Assembly: GCA_036365145.1 (NCBI GenBank) | Contig: JAEOAD010002183.1 | Coordinates: forward strand, 2,480,001-2,544,000 | Source of the DNA: Orientallactaga sibirica | Taxonomy: Eukaryota; Chordata; Mammalia; Rodentia; Dipodidae | Length of the DNA stretch: 64,000 nucleotides | Direction of reading: 5' to 3' | Shown here: in pieces, positions 35,278-45,820 of the stretch | Layout: each line of letters starts with the position of its first letter | Position numbering within the stretch: the first letter of the stretch is position 1 | Made by a program: the position numbers and the translations under genes | Notes under the pieces: generated by a model | What the model was told of the DNA's origin: nothing | Seen by the model: only the letters and a program-made list of their open reading frames with translations | Database searches by the model: none

Positions 35278-35487
35278 GGGCTGGAGAGATGGCTTAGCAG
35301 TTAAAATGCCTGCCTGCAAAGCCTAAGAATGTCCACTCAAATCTCCAGGTACCATAATTAGCCAGATGCAAAAGTGACGCAAGAGCACAATGCTGCACAT
35401 GTATCTGGAGTTCATTCACAGCAGCTGAGAGGCCCTGGCACACCCATTCTCTATCTGTCTCTCTCGTGTTCCATCTCTCTCAAAGAA
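35278..35487 (+). mobile_element. DIP-type SINE in L1-2 ORF2
   Basis: Flanked by the 16-bp duplication aaaaattatagaatca (35,262 and 35,488). The middle has the long-form start (gtgacgcaagagcac) but lacks the CTCF-like block. Confidence 0.96.
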
Positions 35488-35603
35488 AAAAATTATAGAA
35501 TCAAATGACAATGAGAACCCAACATACCAAAACTTTTGGGACACAATGAAGGAGTCCTAAGAGGGAAATTTATAGTTTTAAGCCTATATTAAGATATTAG
35601 ATA

Positions 35604-35815
35604 GGCTGTAGGGATGGCTTAGTGGTTAAGGCATTTGCCTGCAAAGCCAAAGGACCCAGGTTTGATTCCCCAGGACCTATGTTAGCCAGATGCACAGGGT
35701 GGCACATGTGTCTGGAGGTCATTTGCAGAGGTCCTGGCATGCCCATTTTCTCTCACTCGCTCTCTCTCTCTCCTTCTATCAAATAAATTTTAAAAATATT
35801 TTTTTAAATGCTTAA
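35604..35815 (+). mobile_element. DIP-type SINE in L1-2 ORF2
   Basis: Short form, with cacagggtggcacatg. Flanks agatattaga and agaaattaga are similar. Confidence 0.93.
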
Positions 35816-36888
35816 AAAAAGAAATTAGAAAAGTCACAAGTAAACAACTTAGTGCTTCATCTTAAGGCCTTGGAAAAAGAAGAGCAAGAGAAACCAAAAA
35901 TCAGTAGATGGGAAAAACAATAAAGATTAGGGCAAAAATTAATGAAATAGCAACAACAAAAAAAAGAATCAAAGAAACCAAGAGTTGTGTCTTTGAAAGG
36001 ACAATCAAGATTGATAAACCCTTGGTAAATCTGACCAAAAGAAAGAGAGAAAAAACACAAATTAATAAAATTAGAGATGAAAAAGGAACCATTATAACAG
36101 ATACCAAAGAAATTCAGAAAAGCATAAGGACATATTTTAAGAACATATACTCCACAAATTTTGAAAGTATGGAAGAAATGGATGATTTCATTGATTTATA
36201 TGACCTACTAAAATTAAATCAAAATGACATTAACCATTTAAATAGACCTATAAAAAGTACAGAGATCCAAGCAGTTATATTAAAAAAAAAAAAACTCCCA
36301 ATTAAAAGAAGTCCAGGTCCAGATGGATTCACTGGTGAATTTTACCAGACCTTCATGGAAAAACTATCATATTCTTAAACTTTTCCATGAAATAGAAATG
36401 GAAGGAACTATACCAAACTCCCTCTACAAATCCAGCATCACCATGACATGAAAACCAGACAAAGAATAAGAAAAGAAAATTACAGACCAATCTCCTTCAT
36501 GAACACAGATGCAAAAATTCTCAACAAAATATTGGCAAACAGAATACAAGAATATATCAGAAAAATCATTCACCCTGACCAAGTAGGCTTTATCCCAGAG
36601 ATGCAGGGATGGTTCAATATATGCAAATCAATAAATGTAATACACTACATAAATGGACTGAAGGACAAAAATCACATGATCAGAAAAGTAGAAAAGGCAT
36701 TTGACAAACTCTAACAACCCTTCATGATAAAAGCCCTACAGAAACTGGGAAAAGAAGGAACATATCTCAAAATAATAAAGGCTATTTATGAAAAACTTAC
36801 AGCCAACATAATACTAAATGGGGAAAAACTTGAAACTTTTCCACTAAAATCAGGAATAAGACAAGGGTGTCCACTGTCCCCACTTTTA

Positions 36889-37099
36889 ATATTTTATTTT
36901 TTATTTATTTTTATTTATTTATTTGAGAGAGAGATACAGAAATAGGCAGGTAGAGAGAGAGAATGGGCACTCAAACGAACTCCAGATGCATATGCCCCCT
37001 TGTGCATCTGGCTTACGTGGGTCCTGGAGAATAGAGCCTTGAACCAGGGTCCTTAGACTTCACAGGCAAGCGTTTAACCAATAAGCCATCTCTCCAGCC
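36889..37099 (-). mobile_element. DIP-type SINE in L1-2 ORF2, minus strand
   Basis: Flanked by ctgtccccactttta at 36,874-36,888 and 37,100-37,114; short form. Confidence 0.96.
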
Positions 37100-37599
37100 C
37101 TGTCCCCACTTTTATTTAATATAGTATTGGAAGCCTTAGCTATAGCAATAAGGCAAGAGACACTCATAAAAAGGATACAAATTGGAAAGGAAGAGATCAA
37201 ACTATCATTATTTGCAGATGATGTGATTCTATACATAAAGGACCCTAAAGACTCTACCAGCAAACTGTTAGAGCTGACAAACACTTTTAACAACATAGCA
37301 AGATACAAAATAAAGACACAGAAATCAGCATACTAACAACAAAATATATACTAACAACAAAAATAATGAGAATGAAATCAGGCAATCACTCCCATTCACA
37401 ATTGCCTCAAAAAAAATAAAATTTCTAGGTTAAATTAATTGGTTCATATTTGTATTGTTTTCAAGACTGATAATAGGTCTGCTGAATTTATAAGTATTAG
37501 ATATTTAAAGGGTAAAATGTGCCTAATTTCTATGCCTCAGATATGGCCTATGCTGCCACAGGACAACCAAAATTTAAAAGGTTGAACAAAATGCCTTTA

Positions 37600-39420
37600 A
37601 GCTCTTGTGCCATTTAACTAAATCCATTTCAGTAATCAAATGTGCTCTCTATGCACATACATCCAGGTTGGTGTAACTTCCTTTCTAAGTGTATTAATCA
37701 CCTGTGTAGAAGCCAAAGCCAATTGGAATCATGGGAGCAGCAAGATCAATATTTTGGTCTGTGCTCCCAGGTCATGGGGCCACTGGAGATGATGGGGCAC
37801 TTCTACACTGGCCCCCCTGGTAAGTCACCTGTCTTCCTGATCAGGGAGGATACAGAGACCCAAACACAAAATCAGCGTACAGTCTGAAACAGGAGAGTCA
37901 CAATTGAGGAGCAATCAGTCCTCCTGGCTTCCCAGAGAAGACAAAACGACTTGGCCAGCATGGCCCTGACGCATCCAAACAGACAGAAAACACCAGGAAG
38001 CTATAGTGCTACTCCTGGGTCCCTAAAGTCTCCTTTGGAGAGACATTAGTGACCTCAAAAATTAATCCTTGATTAAATTTTGGCTATCTGCTTGGTCTTA
38101 AACATTCAGAGAGTAATGTATAATCAAAGATAAAGGGATACCTCAAATATATGAATGGCTTATTAAGTAATACAAGAGCTGTCTGAAAGGGGAAACAAGC
38201 AAGGCCTTAAGACATGTTGTCCCCAGATCTAATAGTTCTAATTCTAGAATAAGGAAAAACAATCATAGATGTCAAAAGGGTTATTTTCAAATCTGGAACA
38301 TATATATTCTGACCAAAGGTTGCTTAATTCAGAAGATTTCCCTATACTAGGAACAATGGTGAATCTCTTCTAACTTGTGCCAGGACATCCCTAAACAAGT
38401 CCTGAGACCAAATATATATTTGTACAGCCTTTAATGGCACCCAATGGCTCTATGGTAACAACCTTTGACCCTGGATACCCCCAGGACAAATTTAAAAAGG
38501 TACACTCTGGAAGGCTATTATACAAAATATGGTATCAAAATTAAATATTATGTACATGTTTCTGATAACTGGCTAATATCTCAACTGTTTTACAAGCCAT
38601 ATATGTAAGGTTTGAGAGTGACAAAGACCACACAAACCACTCTGAGGCAAAGATGAAAGCTTTTATTTGGGAAAAGAATGAGCTGCCAGAGCTGACTATG
38701 GAGAGTGGAGCACAGCCAAACTGAGTTTTTCAGGTAGTGGGCTTTATAGGGCTTCTTCAGCTGGGGGAAGATGAGGAAGGGAAAACTTGAATAAAAGAGG
38801 TTTCTTTTTAAGATAGCCAGGGTGTGAGACAAGAACAGTGACCAGGCAACTTATGAGATAGGGGGCAGGAAGCCATGACCTGGGGCATTGTTAGGCAAGG
38901 AAGGAATAATGGCTGGGTGGTTTCTTGAGGAATGTGGATAATTCACTTCCTATGTCTCTGTCACCGTTTTATGCTGTCCTTGGTGACTCCATTTTGGGAG
39001 CTGGTCCCAACCTTACAATACAGAAACAGATTCAGACTATGTCAGACACTACTGTGCCATTCAATGAACAGTTTTAGAAAAAATCTCAGCCAGCTCATGT
39101 TCAGATGGTCCTGAGACAATCCAACTCCATCTACCTGGTTCCCTCAAATGCTCTCCAAGGCCTAGAAATCCACAAGAAGGATAACCCTGAAGGTGACCAG
39201 ATTGCTGTGTGCTCACCTCATATTATTAACTCCTTACTTGGATTCTTTCTCCCCAACATTCTCTTCCAAGACTATTTTCCTGCATTGTATCAATACACTT
39301 TCCTGGTCCTTTAGCATAGTTTCCCTCTCTGGGAGACTCTATAACTGCCACAACTTTGTGTCCCATTCAGCAGGAAATAGCAAATGATCTGACATCATTG
39401 CCCCCTTGTCTTCTGACAGT
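37600..39420 (+). pseudogene. Degenerate retroviral env-like region
   Basis: No long frame remains. Around 38,433-38,486 one frame reads an NGTQWLYG-like stretch, a stop, then PWIPPG, which resembles a segment near the surface-subunit end of class I retroviral envelope proteins. Stops and frameshifts are frequent, and a solo LTR interrupts it at 38,604. It could not yield an envelope protein. Assignment rests on this motif and on its place directly upstream of a purine tract and LTR. Confidence 0.5.
38604..39017 (-). mobile_element. Solo LTR, minus strand, inside the retroviral insert
   Basis: About 414 bp with perfect inverted ends: TGTAAGGTT at left and AACCTTACA at right. On the minus strand it has a TATAAA (complement near 38,742-38,750) and AATAAA (complement of 38,662-38,667), followed by a GT-rich U5-like stretch. 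Only ata is shared by the flanks, so the target duplication is unclear. Confidence 0.8.
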
Positions 39421-39449
39421 AGTTAGAGTGTCTTCTCATGAGAGGGGGA

Positions 39450-39877
39450 AATAAAGGGGGTAGAATTAGGGTGACTGAACCCCTAAAGGTAAAAGGGGCA
39501 AGAAAGTTTTTCTTATCTCTTGCCTAGCTTCAAATAATTGTTTTTCCACAAATAGTCAGGACCCCTCCTGGGAGGGAGGTCTTTCATAGGATTTAAACAT
39601 TGTAGTTGGTCAAGTTCAGTCCCTGGAACTGTGTGCCAGAGCTAATCTCTTCCTTAGACAGACCCTAGTCCTAACCAATCAGCTGTCCCTCTGGTGCACC
39701 TGGGCCAAAAGACACCACCCTAAGGTTATAAATACCTTTGCCAGGTGTGGTGGTGCACACCTTTAATCCTAGCACTCGGGAGGCAGAGGTAGGAGGATTG
39801 CTCAGAGTTCGAGGCCACCCTGAGACTACATAGTGAATTCCAGGTCAGCCTGGACCAGAGTGAGATCCTACCTTGAA

Positions 39878-39923
<46 letters not shown>

Positions 39924-40262
39924 TTGCAAGGGGAGGGCAGGCTCTCTGGCTCTCTGGTCACTTGGGAACTTCCAGCTATGGGTGAGTTTTGTTTTGTTTG
40001 TTTGTTTTGTTTTCCTCACCATGGGTTCTTTATCTCCTCCAGCTCCCCACATGGCAGGATGTCCCTGAATTTTCTTTTCTTTTCTTTCCATGCTCTTTTC
40101 CCAGACCCGTATCTGGTCACACAGAGTCCTGAGCTACATGTGGCCCACCTGGGATTTTGGGCTCCACCTGGTGTACTTCTCCTCTCCCCACTTTGTTTCC
40201 CCTTACCTCTCAGCCTTCGCCTTTCCACACTCCTTTGTAAAATCTGAATAAAATGTGGTATT
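39450..40262 (+). promoter_or_regulatory. 3' LTR (U3-R) of the retroviral insert
   Basis: Begins just after the purine tract, carries the TATA box at 39,727-39,734 and AATAAA at 40,247-40,252, and stops about 10 bases later, so U5 is absent. A B1 with a (CA)n tail lies just after the TATA box. Confidence 0.6.
39741..39920 (+). mobile_element. B1 SINE with its tail turned into (CA)n
   Basis: Complete B1 at 39,741-39,879; its 3' tail is a (CA)n microsatellite of about 20 units (39,880-39,920). acctttgc flanks both sides. Confidence 0.95.
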
Positions 40263-40651
40263 TTAAAGATAAAAAATAATAATAAAGTACCTTGGAATAA
40301 ACCTAACCAAGAAAGTGAAGGATCTGTACAATGAAAACTTTAAAACACTCAGGACAGAAATTGCAGAAGACACTAGGAAATGGAAAGACAGCCCATGTTC
40401 TTGGATTGGAAGAATCAATATTGTGAAAATGGCAACCCTACCAAAAGCAATCTACACATTTAATGCAAACCCCCTCAAAATGATGGTGGCATTCTTCATA
40501 GAAATAGAAAAAACAATCCTAAAATTCATTTTTATGCACAGAAAACCTCAAATATCCAAAACAAGTTTGAGCAACAAAAAATAAGTCTCGTGGTATCTCC
40601 ATACCTAACTTTAACCTATATTATACAGCCATAGTAACAAAAACAGCATGG

Positions 40652-40800
40652 GTCTACACCTTGCATCCCAGCATTTGGGAGGCAGAGGTAGGAGGATTGC
40701 CATGAATTTGAGGCTACCCTGAGAATACATAGTGAATTCTAGGTCAGCCTGAGCTTGAGTGACACTCTGCCTCAAAAAACAAAAACAAACAAACAAACAA
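40652..40800 (+). mobile_element. B1 SINE in L1-2 ORF2
   Basis: B1 with a damaged 5' end and an (AAAC)n tail. Similar cagcatg flanks lie within the ORF2 coding sequence. Confidence 0.92.
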
Positions 40801-41448
40801 AACCCAGCATGTACTGGCACAGAAACAGACATGTAGATAAATGGAACAGAAGAGAGGACCCAGATGTAAGTCCAGACAGCTTCAGCCACCTAATCTTTGA
40901 TAAAAATGCTAAAAATACTAATTGGAGAAAAGACAGTGTCTTTAACAAATGGTGCTGGGAACACTGGATATCTATCTGTATAGAAGGATGAAAATAGATC
41001 TTTATCTCTCTCCATGCACAAGAATTTGAAATGGATCAAAGACCTTCATATCAGACCTGAAACTCTGAAACTGCTAGAGGAAAAAGTAGGGGAAACACTT
41101 CAACATATTGGGATAGGCAAGGACTTTCTGAATATAACCCCAATTGCTCAGGAAACAAAATCACTAATCAACCCCTGGGATCTCATGAAATTACAAAGCT
41201 TTTGTACAGCAAAGGACACTGTGAATAGAGCAAAGACACAACCTACAGAATGAGAGAAAATCTTTGACAGCTATACATCTTATATCCAGGATATACAAAG
41301 AACTCTAAAAACTAAATAAGAAATCAAACAACCCAATTAAAAAAATGGGCTGTGCAGAAAGCCAAAAGTCACATGTTCTCTCTCATATGTGGATCATAGC
41401 AACAATTGACTGCACTTCTATGTGAGTAGGAATAAAACTCAATAGCAG

Positions 41449-41718
41449 GGCTGGAGAGATAGCTTAGCGGTTAAGGCGCCTGCCTGCTAAGCCTAAGAAC
41501 CCGGTTCCAATCTCCAGGTCCCACATTTAGCCAGATGCAAAGTAACGCAAGGGTGCAATGCCACACTTGACCACAAGGGGGCACACGCATCTGGATTTCG
41601 TTCACAGCAGCTGAGAGACTGCTGGCGCGCCCATCTCTAAACCTGTCTCCCTCTCCCTCTCTGTCTGTCTCTCTCTGTGTCTCTCTCCAAAAATAAATAA
41701 AATAATAAAAAAAAATTT
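41449..41718 (+). mobile_element. DIP-type SINE, long form, in L1-2 3'UTR
   Basis: Flanked by aactcaatagcag at 41,436-41,448 and 41,719-41,731. Confidence 0.96.
41571..41584 (+). promoter_or_regulatory. CTCF-like motif in a DIP SINE (variant)
   Basis: CCACAAGGGGGCAC; one base from the best form. Confidence 0.4.
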
Positions 41719-42993
41719 AACTCAATAGCAGAAGCCAGTAACCTAGAAAGATGATATAAAGGGAATAGAAAGGGAGGGGGAACTTAATAGGATGGTATTG
41801 TATATATGTAAGTAGAAGAACAGATTAATGAGAGTGAAAAGGCCTAAGTGAGGTCAGGGGAAGAGATTGAATAAAGGAAGGTGGAGGGAGGGCTAATCAA
41901 AGTCTAAGAAGATATAGATATGTCATATGGAAACCTACTTTTCTGCACAGAAGCCATAGATGGTTACTAGAAAATTTTCAGTGCAAGGGATGGGATACCT
42001 TCCAGTGAGTTGTTGGCCAGAGAGGTCACAGATACCCCCAAAACATTATAGGCCATTGCCAAGGCCCTTGGTTTCCCACCAGGAATAGATGGTAAGACCC
42101 GATTGCTGAAGACTCTACATACTTGGGCTGCAAGGTTACTGAGAAATCCTGCTGGAGCTGAGCTGAAAGCCTCCTCCATGTGGACCAGCCAACAGAAATC
42201 TGGAAAAAGCTACACTGCATGCAGTTCAATGGGAGAGAAATCACCAGTGAAGATTCCCAGCAGTGGACACTGCAAGTCTTAAATTTAGCCAGCCAGGTCA
42301 AATGAGCCAATGGGTGCAATAGTGGCACGTCTGTTAGGGGGGAAACCAACCACTTACTAATTGGACTAGAGGCCTGATCCACAGGAGGGAATATGTGCCT
42401 GATACTGAAAACTGACAACAGGGGAATTCATGAGCCCTAGGGTGTAATACCTGCTGGTGTCTGCCTAAATGTACATATTATGCTCACTAAACTGCCTGGT
42501 AAGCACTTCTCATAATGTTCATATCCATGTATTAATGCTGCTCTCACTTCTGGGTAGTGAAGCTTCTCTTTTCAGATGGTGGGGACCCTGGGATGACTCA
42601 TAAGGCACCATGGTACTGAGAAAAAATGACAGATGAGTGTTCAGCACTGAAACATCTCTATCACACCTTCCAAGGCTCAGAGTCCATTGCGGAAGAGGTG
42701 GTGGAAAGAATGTAAGAGCCAAAAGAAGGGTAGGACTCCTTATAATACACTTTTCCAGACACAAAATGACCTGACTATCCATGACCTAGCAGTGCCTGAC
42801 ACTACCTACAAAAGACCATCATAATAGGAGGAAAAGATGACGGCATCAAAAATAAAAGAGAGTCTGATGAGAGGGGGAGGGGATACAATGGAGAGTGGAG
42901 TTGTGAAGGGGAAAGTGAGGGAGGGAATTACCCTGGTTTATTGTCTATAATTATGGAAGTTGTCAATAAAAAAAATTTTTTTAAAACCAAAGT

Positions 42994-43754
42994 GTTGCTG
43001 GGTTGCCTTCTTTCTGGAGGCTGTAAGGGTGAATGTGCCCTTGCTTCTGCCATTAGACTGTGGAAATAAACATGTAATTACCATCAATCTTTTGCATCTC
43101 CCCAAGAAAGGACAAATCCACACAACACAGATCAATGATCCTGAAATCAGTGGCTGACACATTGGAGATTCTGCAGCTTGTGAGAGAAAGTCAAACAAGC
43201 ATCCCCTAAGCCAGAGGGCCAACTTTACTGTCCCGAGAAGCAGGAGTCTCTTATGTGAGACAGAACAACAGGAAGCATACAGCACCACCTATGAAGAATT
43301 GAAGCCAAAACATCACATGAATCTAGTCAAGCTTCTAATCTACTTACCAAGTTACAGGAAATGCAGAGAATAGAGACTCTTGTTAAATAAAACCTCAAGG
43401 TTACATCCAACCAAATCCAGCACATAGGAAATTCCATAGGACAAATGACTTACTTTCATGAACAATTGTCATAAAAAAGAAATAAGAAGAAAGGATAGTT
43501 TTAATTAAAAGAGATTTAAAGTCCATACCATCCAAAGCTATGTGTACCCTTATCTGGATCCTTATTGAAACAAAGCAGTTGCCAAAGAAAAGCTTTTAAG
43601 ATAACTAGAGAGAATTGAAAATGGACTGCTTACTATGATAATTAAGGGATTTACTAATTTTGTTAGTATTTTGGATTTTTTTAAATTCCTTATCTTTTAG
43701 AGAAACATACTGAAGTACTTACAAGTATTTATAATATGGTATATGAGATTTTCA
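42994..43754. other. Right part of the L1-2 host repeat, then unassigned sequence
   Basis: 42,994-43,060 (tgccttctttctggaggctg) appears to continue the ancient repeat seen at 32,142. The rest is not recognised. Confidence 0.45.
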
Positions 43755-44058
43755 TTTTTAAACATTTTATTGACAACTTCCATAAATACAGCCAATATAT
43801 CATGATTCCCCTCCACCAAATCCCTTCTTCTTTCCAATTAGTCTGTCTTCTATTTTTAAATATTTTATTTTTACTTATTTATTAGAGAGAGAGAGAATGG
43901 GCATACCAGGGCCACTGCAAAGGAACTCCAGACACACATGCCACCATGTTCATCTGGCTCATATGGGATCTGGAGAATCATAAAAGGGTAGGTGGGAAGG
44001 GTTTATGATCATGGTATATTGTCTATATTTATGGAAGTTGTCAATATAAAGTTTTTAA
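43755..44058. mobile_element. Two L1 3' ends in opposite orientation with a DIP fragment between
   Basis: 43,755-43,852 is a minus-strand L1 3' end (ttttattgacaacttcc). 43,986-44,058 is a plus-strand L1 3' end (tatggaagttgtcaatata). Both contain the same terminal L1 segment. A minus-strand, head-less DIP fragment fills 43,855-43,985. Confidence 0.8.
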
Positions 44059-44071
44059 AAGGAAAATCTCA

Positions 44072-44207
44072 GCCGGGCGTGGTGGCGCATGCCTTTAATC
44101 CCAGCACTCAGGAAGGCAGAGGAAGGAGGATCGCCGAGAGTTTGAGGCCACCCTGAGACTACACAATTAATTCCAGGTCAGCCTGGACCAGAGTGAGACC
44201 CTACCTT

Positions 44208-44234
<27 letters not shown>
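44072..44234 (+). mobile_element. B1 SINE with a long poly(A)
   Basis: Near-consensus B1, A-tail of about 30. The duplication aaaaggaaaatctcag borders both sides. Confidence 0.96.
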
Positions 44235-44240
<6 letters not shown>

Positions 44241-44487
44241 AAAATCTCAGTGAATTAAATAAAACACAATAGAAAGTGTCACCAATACTCTAGACCGAGT
44301 AGAAGAAAGTTTATCAAGAATGGAAGATATGACCAAGAAGTACTGCATTCAGACACCAAGAAAGAAATCAGAAAATAATTGAGCATGACCACAACTTCCA
44401 AGAACTCTGAAATATGATCAAGTTACTTACCTTCCATGCCATGAAAAACCTGCTAAGTTGTAAGCTAATTAAACAAAATAAGTTTAG

Positions 44488-44705
44488 GTGCTGGAGAGAT
44501 GGCTTAGCAGTTAAGGTGCTTGCCAGCAAAGCCAAAGGATCCAGATTCAATTCCCCAGTACCCACATAAGCCAGATGCACAAGGTGACACATGCATCTGG
44601 AGTTTTTTTGCAGTGATTAGAGGCCCTGGCACACCCATTCTCTCACTCTCTGTCTCTCTCTTTCTCTCATTTAAAAAAATAAATAAAATCTGATTTTAAA
44701 AAGAA
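44488..44705 (+). mobile_element. DIP-type SINE, short form
   Basis: Inserted in the older L1 just upstream of L1-3; standard head, B box gattcaattcccc and A-rich tail. Confidence 0.94.
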
Positions 44706-44765
44706 AAAAAGGATACCAAACTTCAGAATCCATAGAGAAGGAGCTGAGATAAAAACAAAAGGCAG

Positions 44766-45820
44766 ACTTCCGGTTAAGATGGCGACATAGGAACCTCGCC
44801 AAAAGAGGGAAGCGAACAAAAGCAAAACAAACCCCAGCAAAATACACTTTTCTACTAAAAAGTGAGATACATAGTAAACTTTCAAGCCCAGCAGAGAAGT
44901 AGGAGAGTTCCAGAGCGTCTGGAGCCCACAGAAGCGGCTCCACAGCAGCCACAGCTGCCTGGCGGCGCAAGGCGCCGCCTGAGACAGCTGATCCGCAGAA
45001 CTTTTAAAGACAGGTGAGGAGAATTTTCCACTCACACCGCCTCCTCACAATCTCAAGAAGCGTGGAAGGAGGACAGTAGAGACGAACAGAGAGGCTTGTG
45101 AGGAAGAGGATCGCGTAGAGGAACAGACGGACTTCAGCCGCCACTCACAGCCTCCCCTCCCCACCAACAGTACAGAGACTTGGGAAAGAGCTCGCCAGCA
45201 GCATCGGGCGCAGGGAAAGCAGAGACCCACAAACGCAGCTGACCTCCTGAATCCACGTCACAGCAAAGGAACCAAGCAGCCAGGCAGCATAGCTGTTATC
45301 AAACCCGTTCCAAAAGGTAATTTGGTTTTATTCATTGGGGAAGGGTCTCTCTTGATCACAAGCTGACCTTGGAACTCTCTACAGATCAGAAATCTTAGCC
45401 TCCCAGCTGACAGGATTAAGGGCGTGGGCTAACACATATCCTTAGGAACTGTGACTTTGTCATAATACCTGCTTTTGCACAAATACTCTGTGCTGTATTT
45501 CATTGAAGGGGTACATTGTTGAGTTAAATTTTTGGATCTTGACTGTATTCTGTTCCATTCACCCCACTTGATAATCTCATAGCAGGCAAGGGTCACTTCT
45601 GTGATTACTTTGAGAGCCCTAAGAACCACACTTAACACCTTAAACTCCTACACTGAAGACATATAATATCAGATTGATTGATACATCTAACATTACTGCA
45701 GATATTTAGAAAACCCAAGCATTAAATTAATTCAAGATGCAAAGATCTCTACATTACAATACAAGAAACACAAAACATCCAGACAATATAAATCCACCAA
45801 AAAGTATTAATATATCTGAA
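44766..45820 (+). promoter_or_regulatory. L1-3 5'UTR (promoter region)
   Basis: About 1.05 kb, not made of tandem monomers. An ETS-like ttccgg and a YY1-like AAGATGGCG (44,776-44,784) lie at the very 5' end, as in other mammalian L1s where YY1 sets the start site. GC-rich part 44,930-45,250. L1-2 has gaagtg-type changes over the same YY1 position (gtaagatagtggc). Confidence 0.65.

Larger units (their letters stand above)
37423..40270 (+). mobile_element. Endogenous-retrovirus env-3'LTR insert in L1-2
   Basis: Foreign 2.85-kb block between L1 ORF2 bases that are adjacent in L1-3 (after ttgcctcaaaaaaa, before taccttgg). In order: env-like sequence, a purine-rich tract (agagggggaa, 39,441-39,450), an LTR U3 with TATAAATA (39,727-39,734), AATAAA (40,247-40,252), then an A-rich end. 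No 5' LTR and no U5 after the polyadenylation site are seen. Class I (gammaretrovirus-like) is the likeliest group. Confidence 0.72.
34453..41398 (+). pseudogene. L1-2 ORF2 remnant (endonuclease, reverse transcriptase)
   Basis: ORF2p nicks target DNA and reverse-transcribes L1 RNA. The first 219 codons (34,453-35,112) are open and hold most of the APE-type endonuclease: LNINGL near residue 13, QETH near 42, NIYAPN near 112, GDFNTPL near 144, KIDHILG near 204. The frame then shifts, before the SDH segment that holds the last catalytic histidine. RT blocks appear at 35,908-36,378, 36,448-36,945 and 37,127-37,336, with the FADD catalytic box at 37,211-37,222. The C-terminal part reads at 40,315-40,584 and 41,014-41,253. 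Six insertions, many frameshifts and a deletion of about 560 bp at 41,349 inactivate it. Confidence 0.93.
32224..42982 (+). mobile_element. L1-2: full-length, dead LINE-1 with target duplications
   Basis: The element starts with a 5'UTR related to that of L1-3 and ends in gaagttgtcaataaa plus an A/T-rich tail. The 11-bp target duplication aaaaccaaagt lies at 32,213-32,223 and 42,983-42,993. Order: 5'UTR (32,224 to about 33,440), ORF1, ORF2, 3'UTR (from about 41,400). Insertions: DIPs at 35,278, 35,604, 36,889 (minus) and 41,449, an env-LTR insert at 37,423, and a B1 at 40,652. About 560 bp of the ORF2 end is deleted at 41,349. Both ORFs are broken. Confidence 0.96.
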
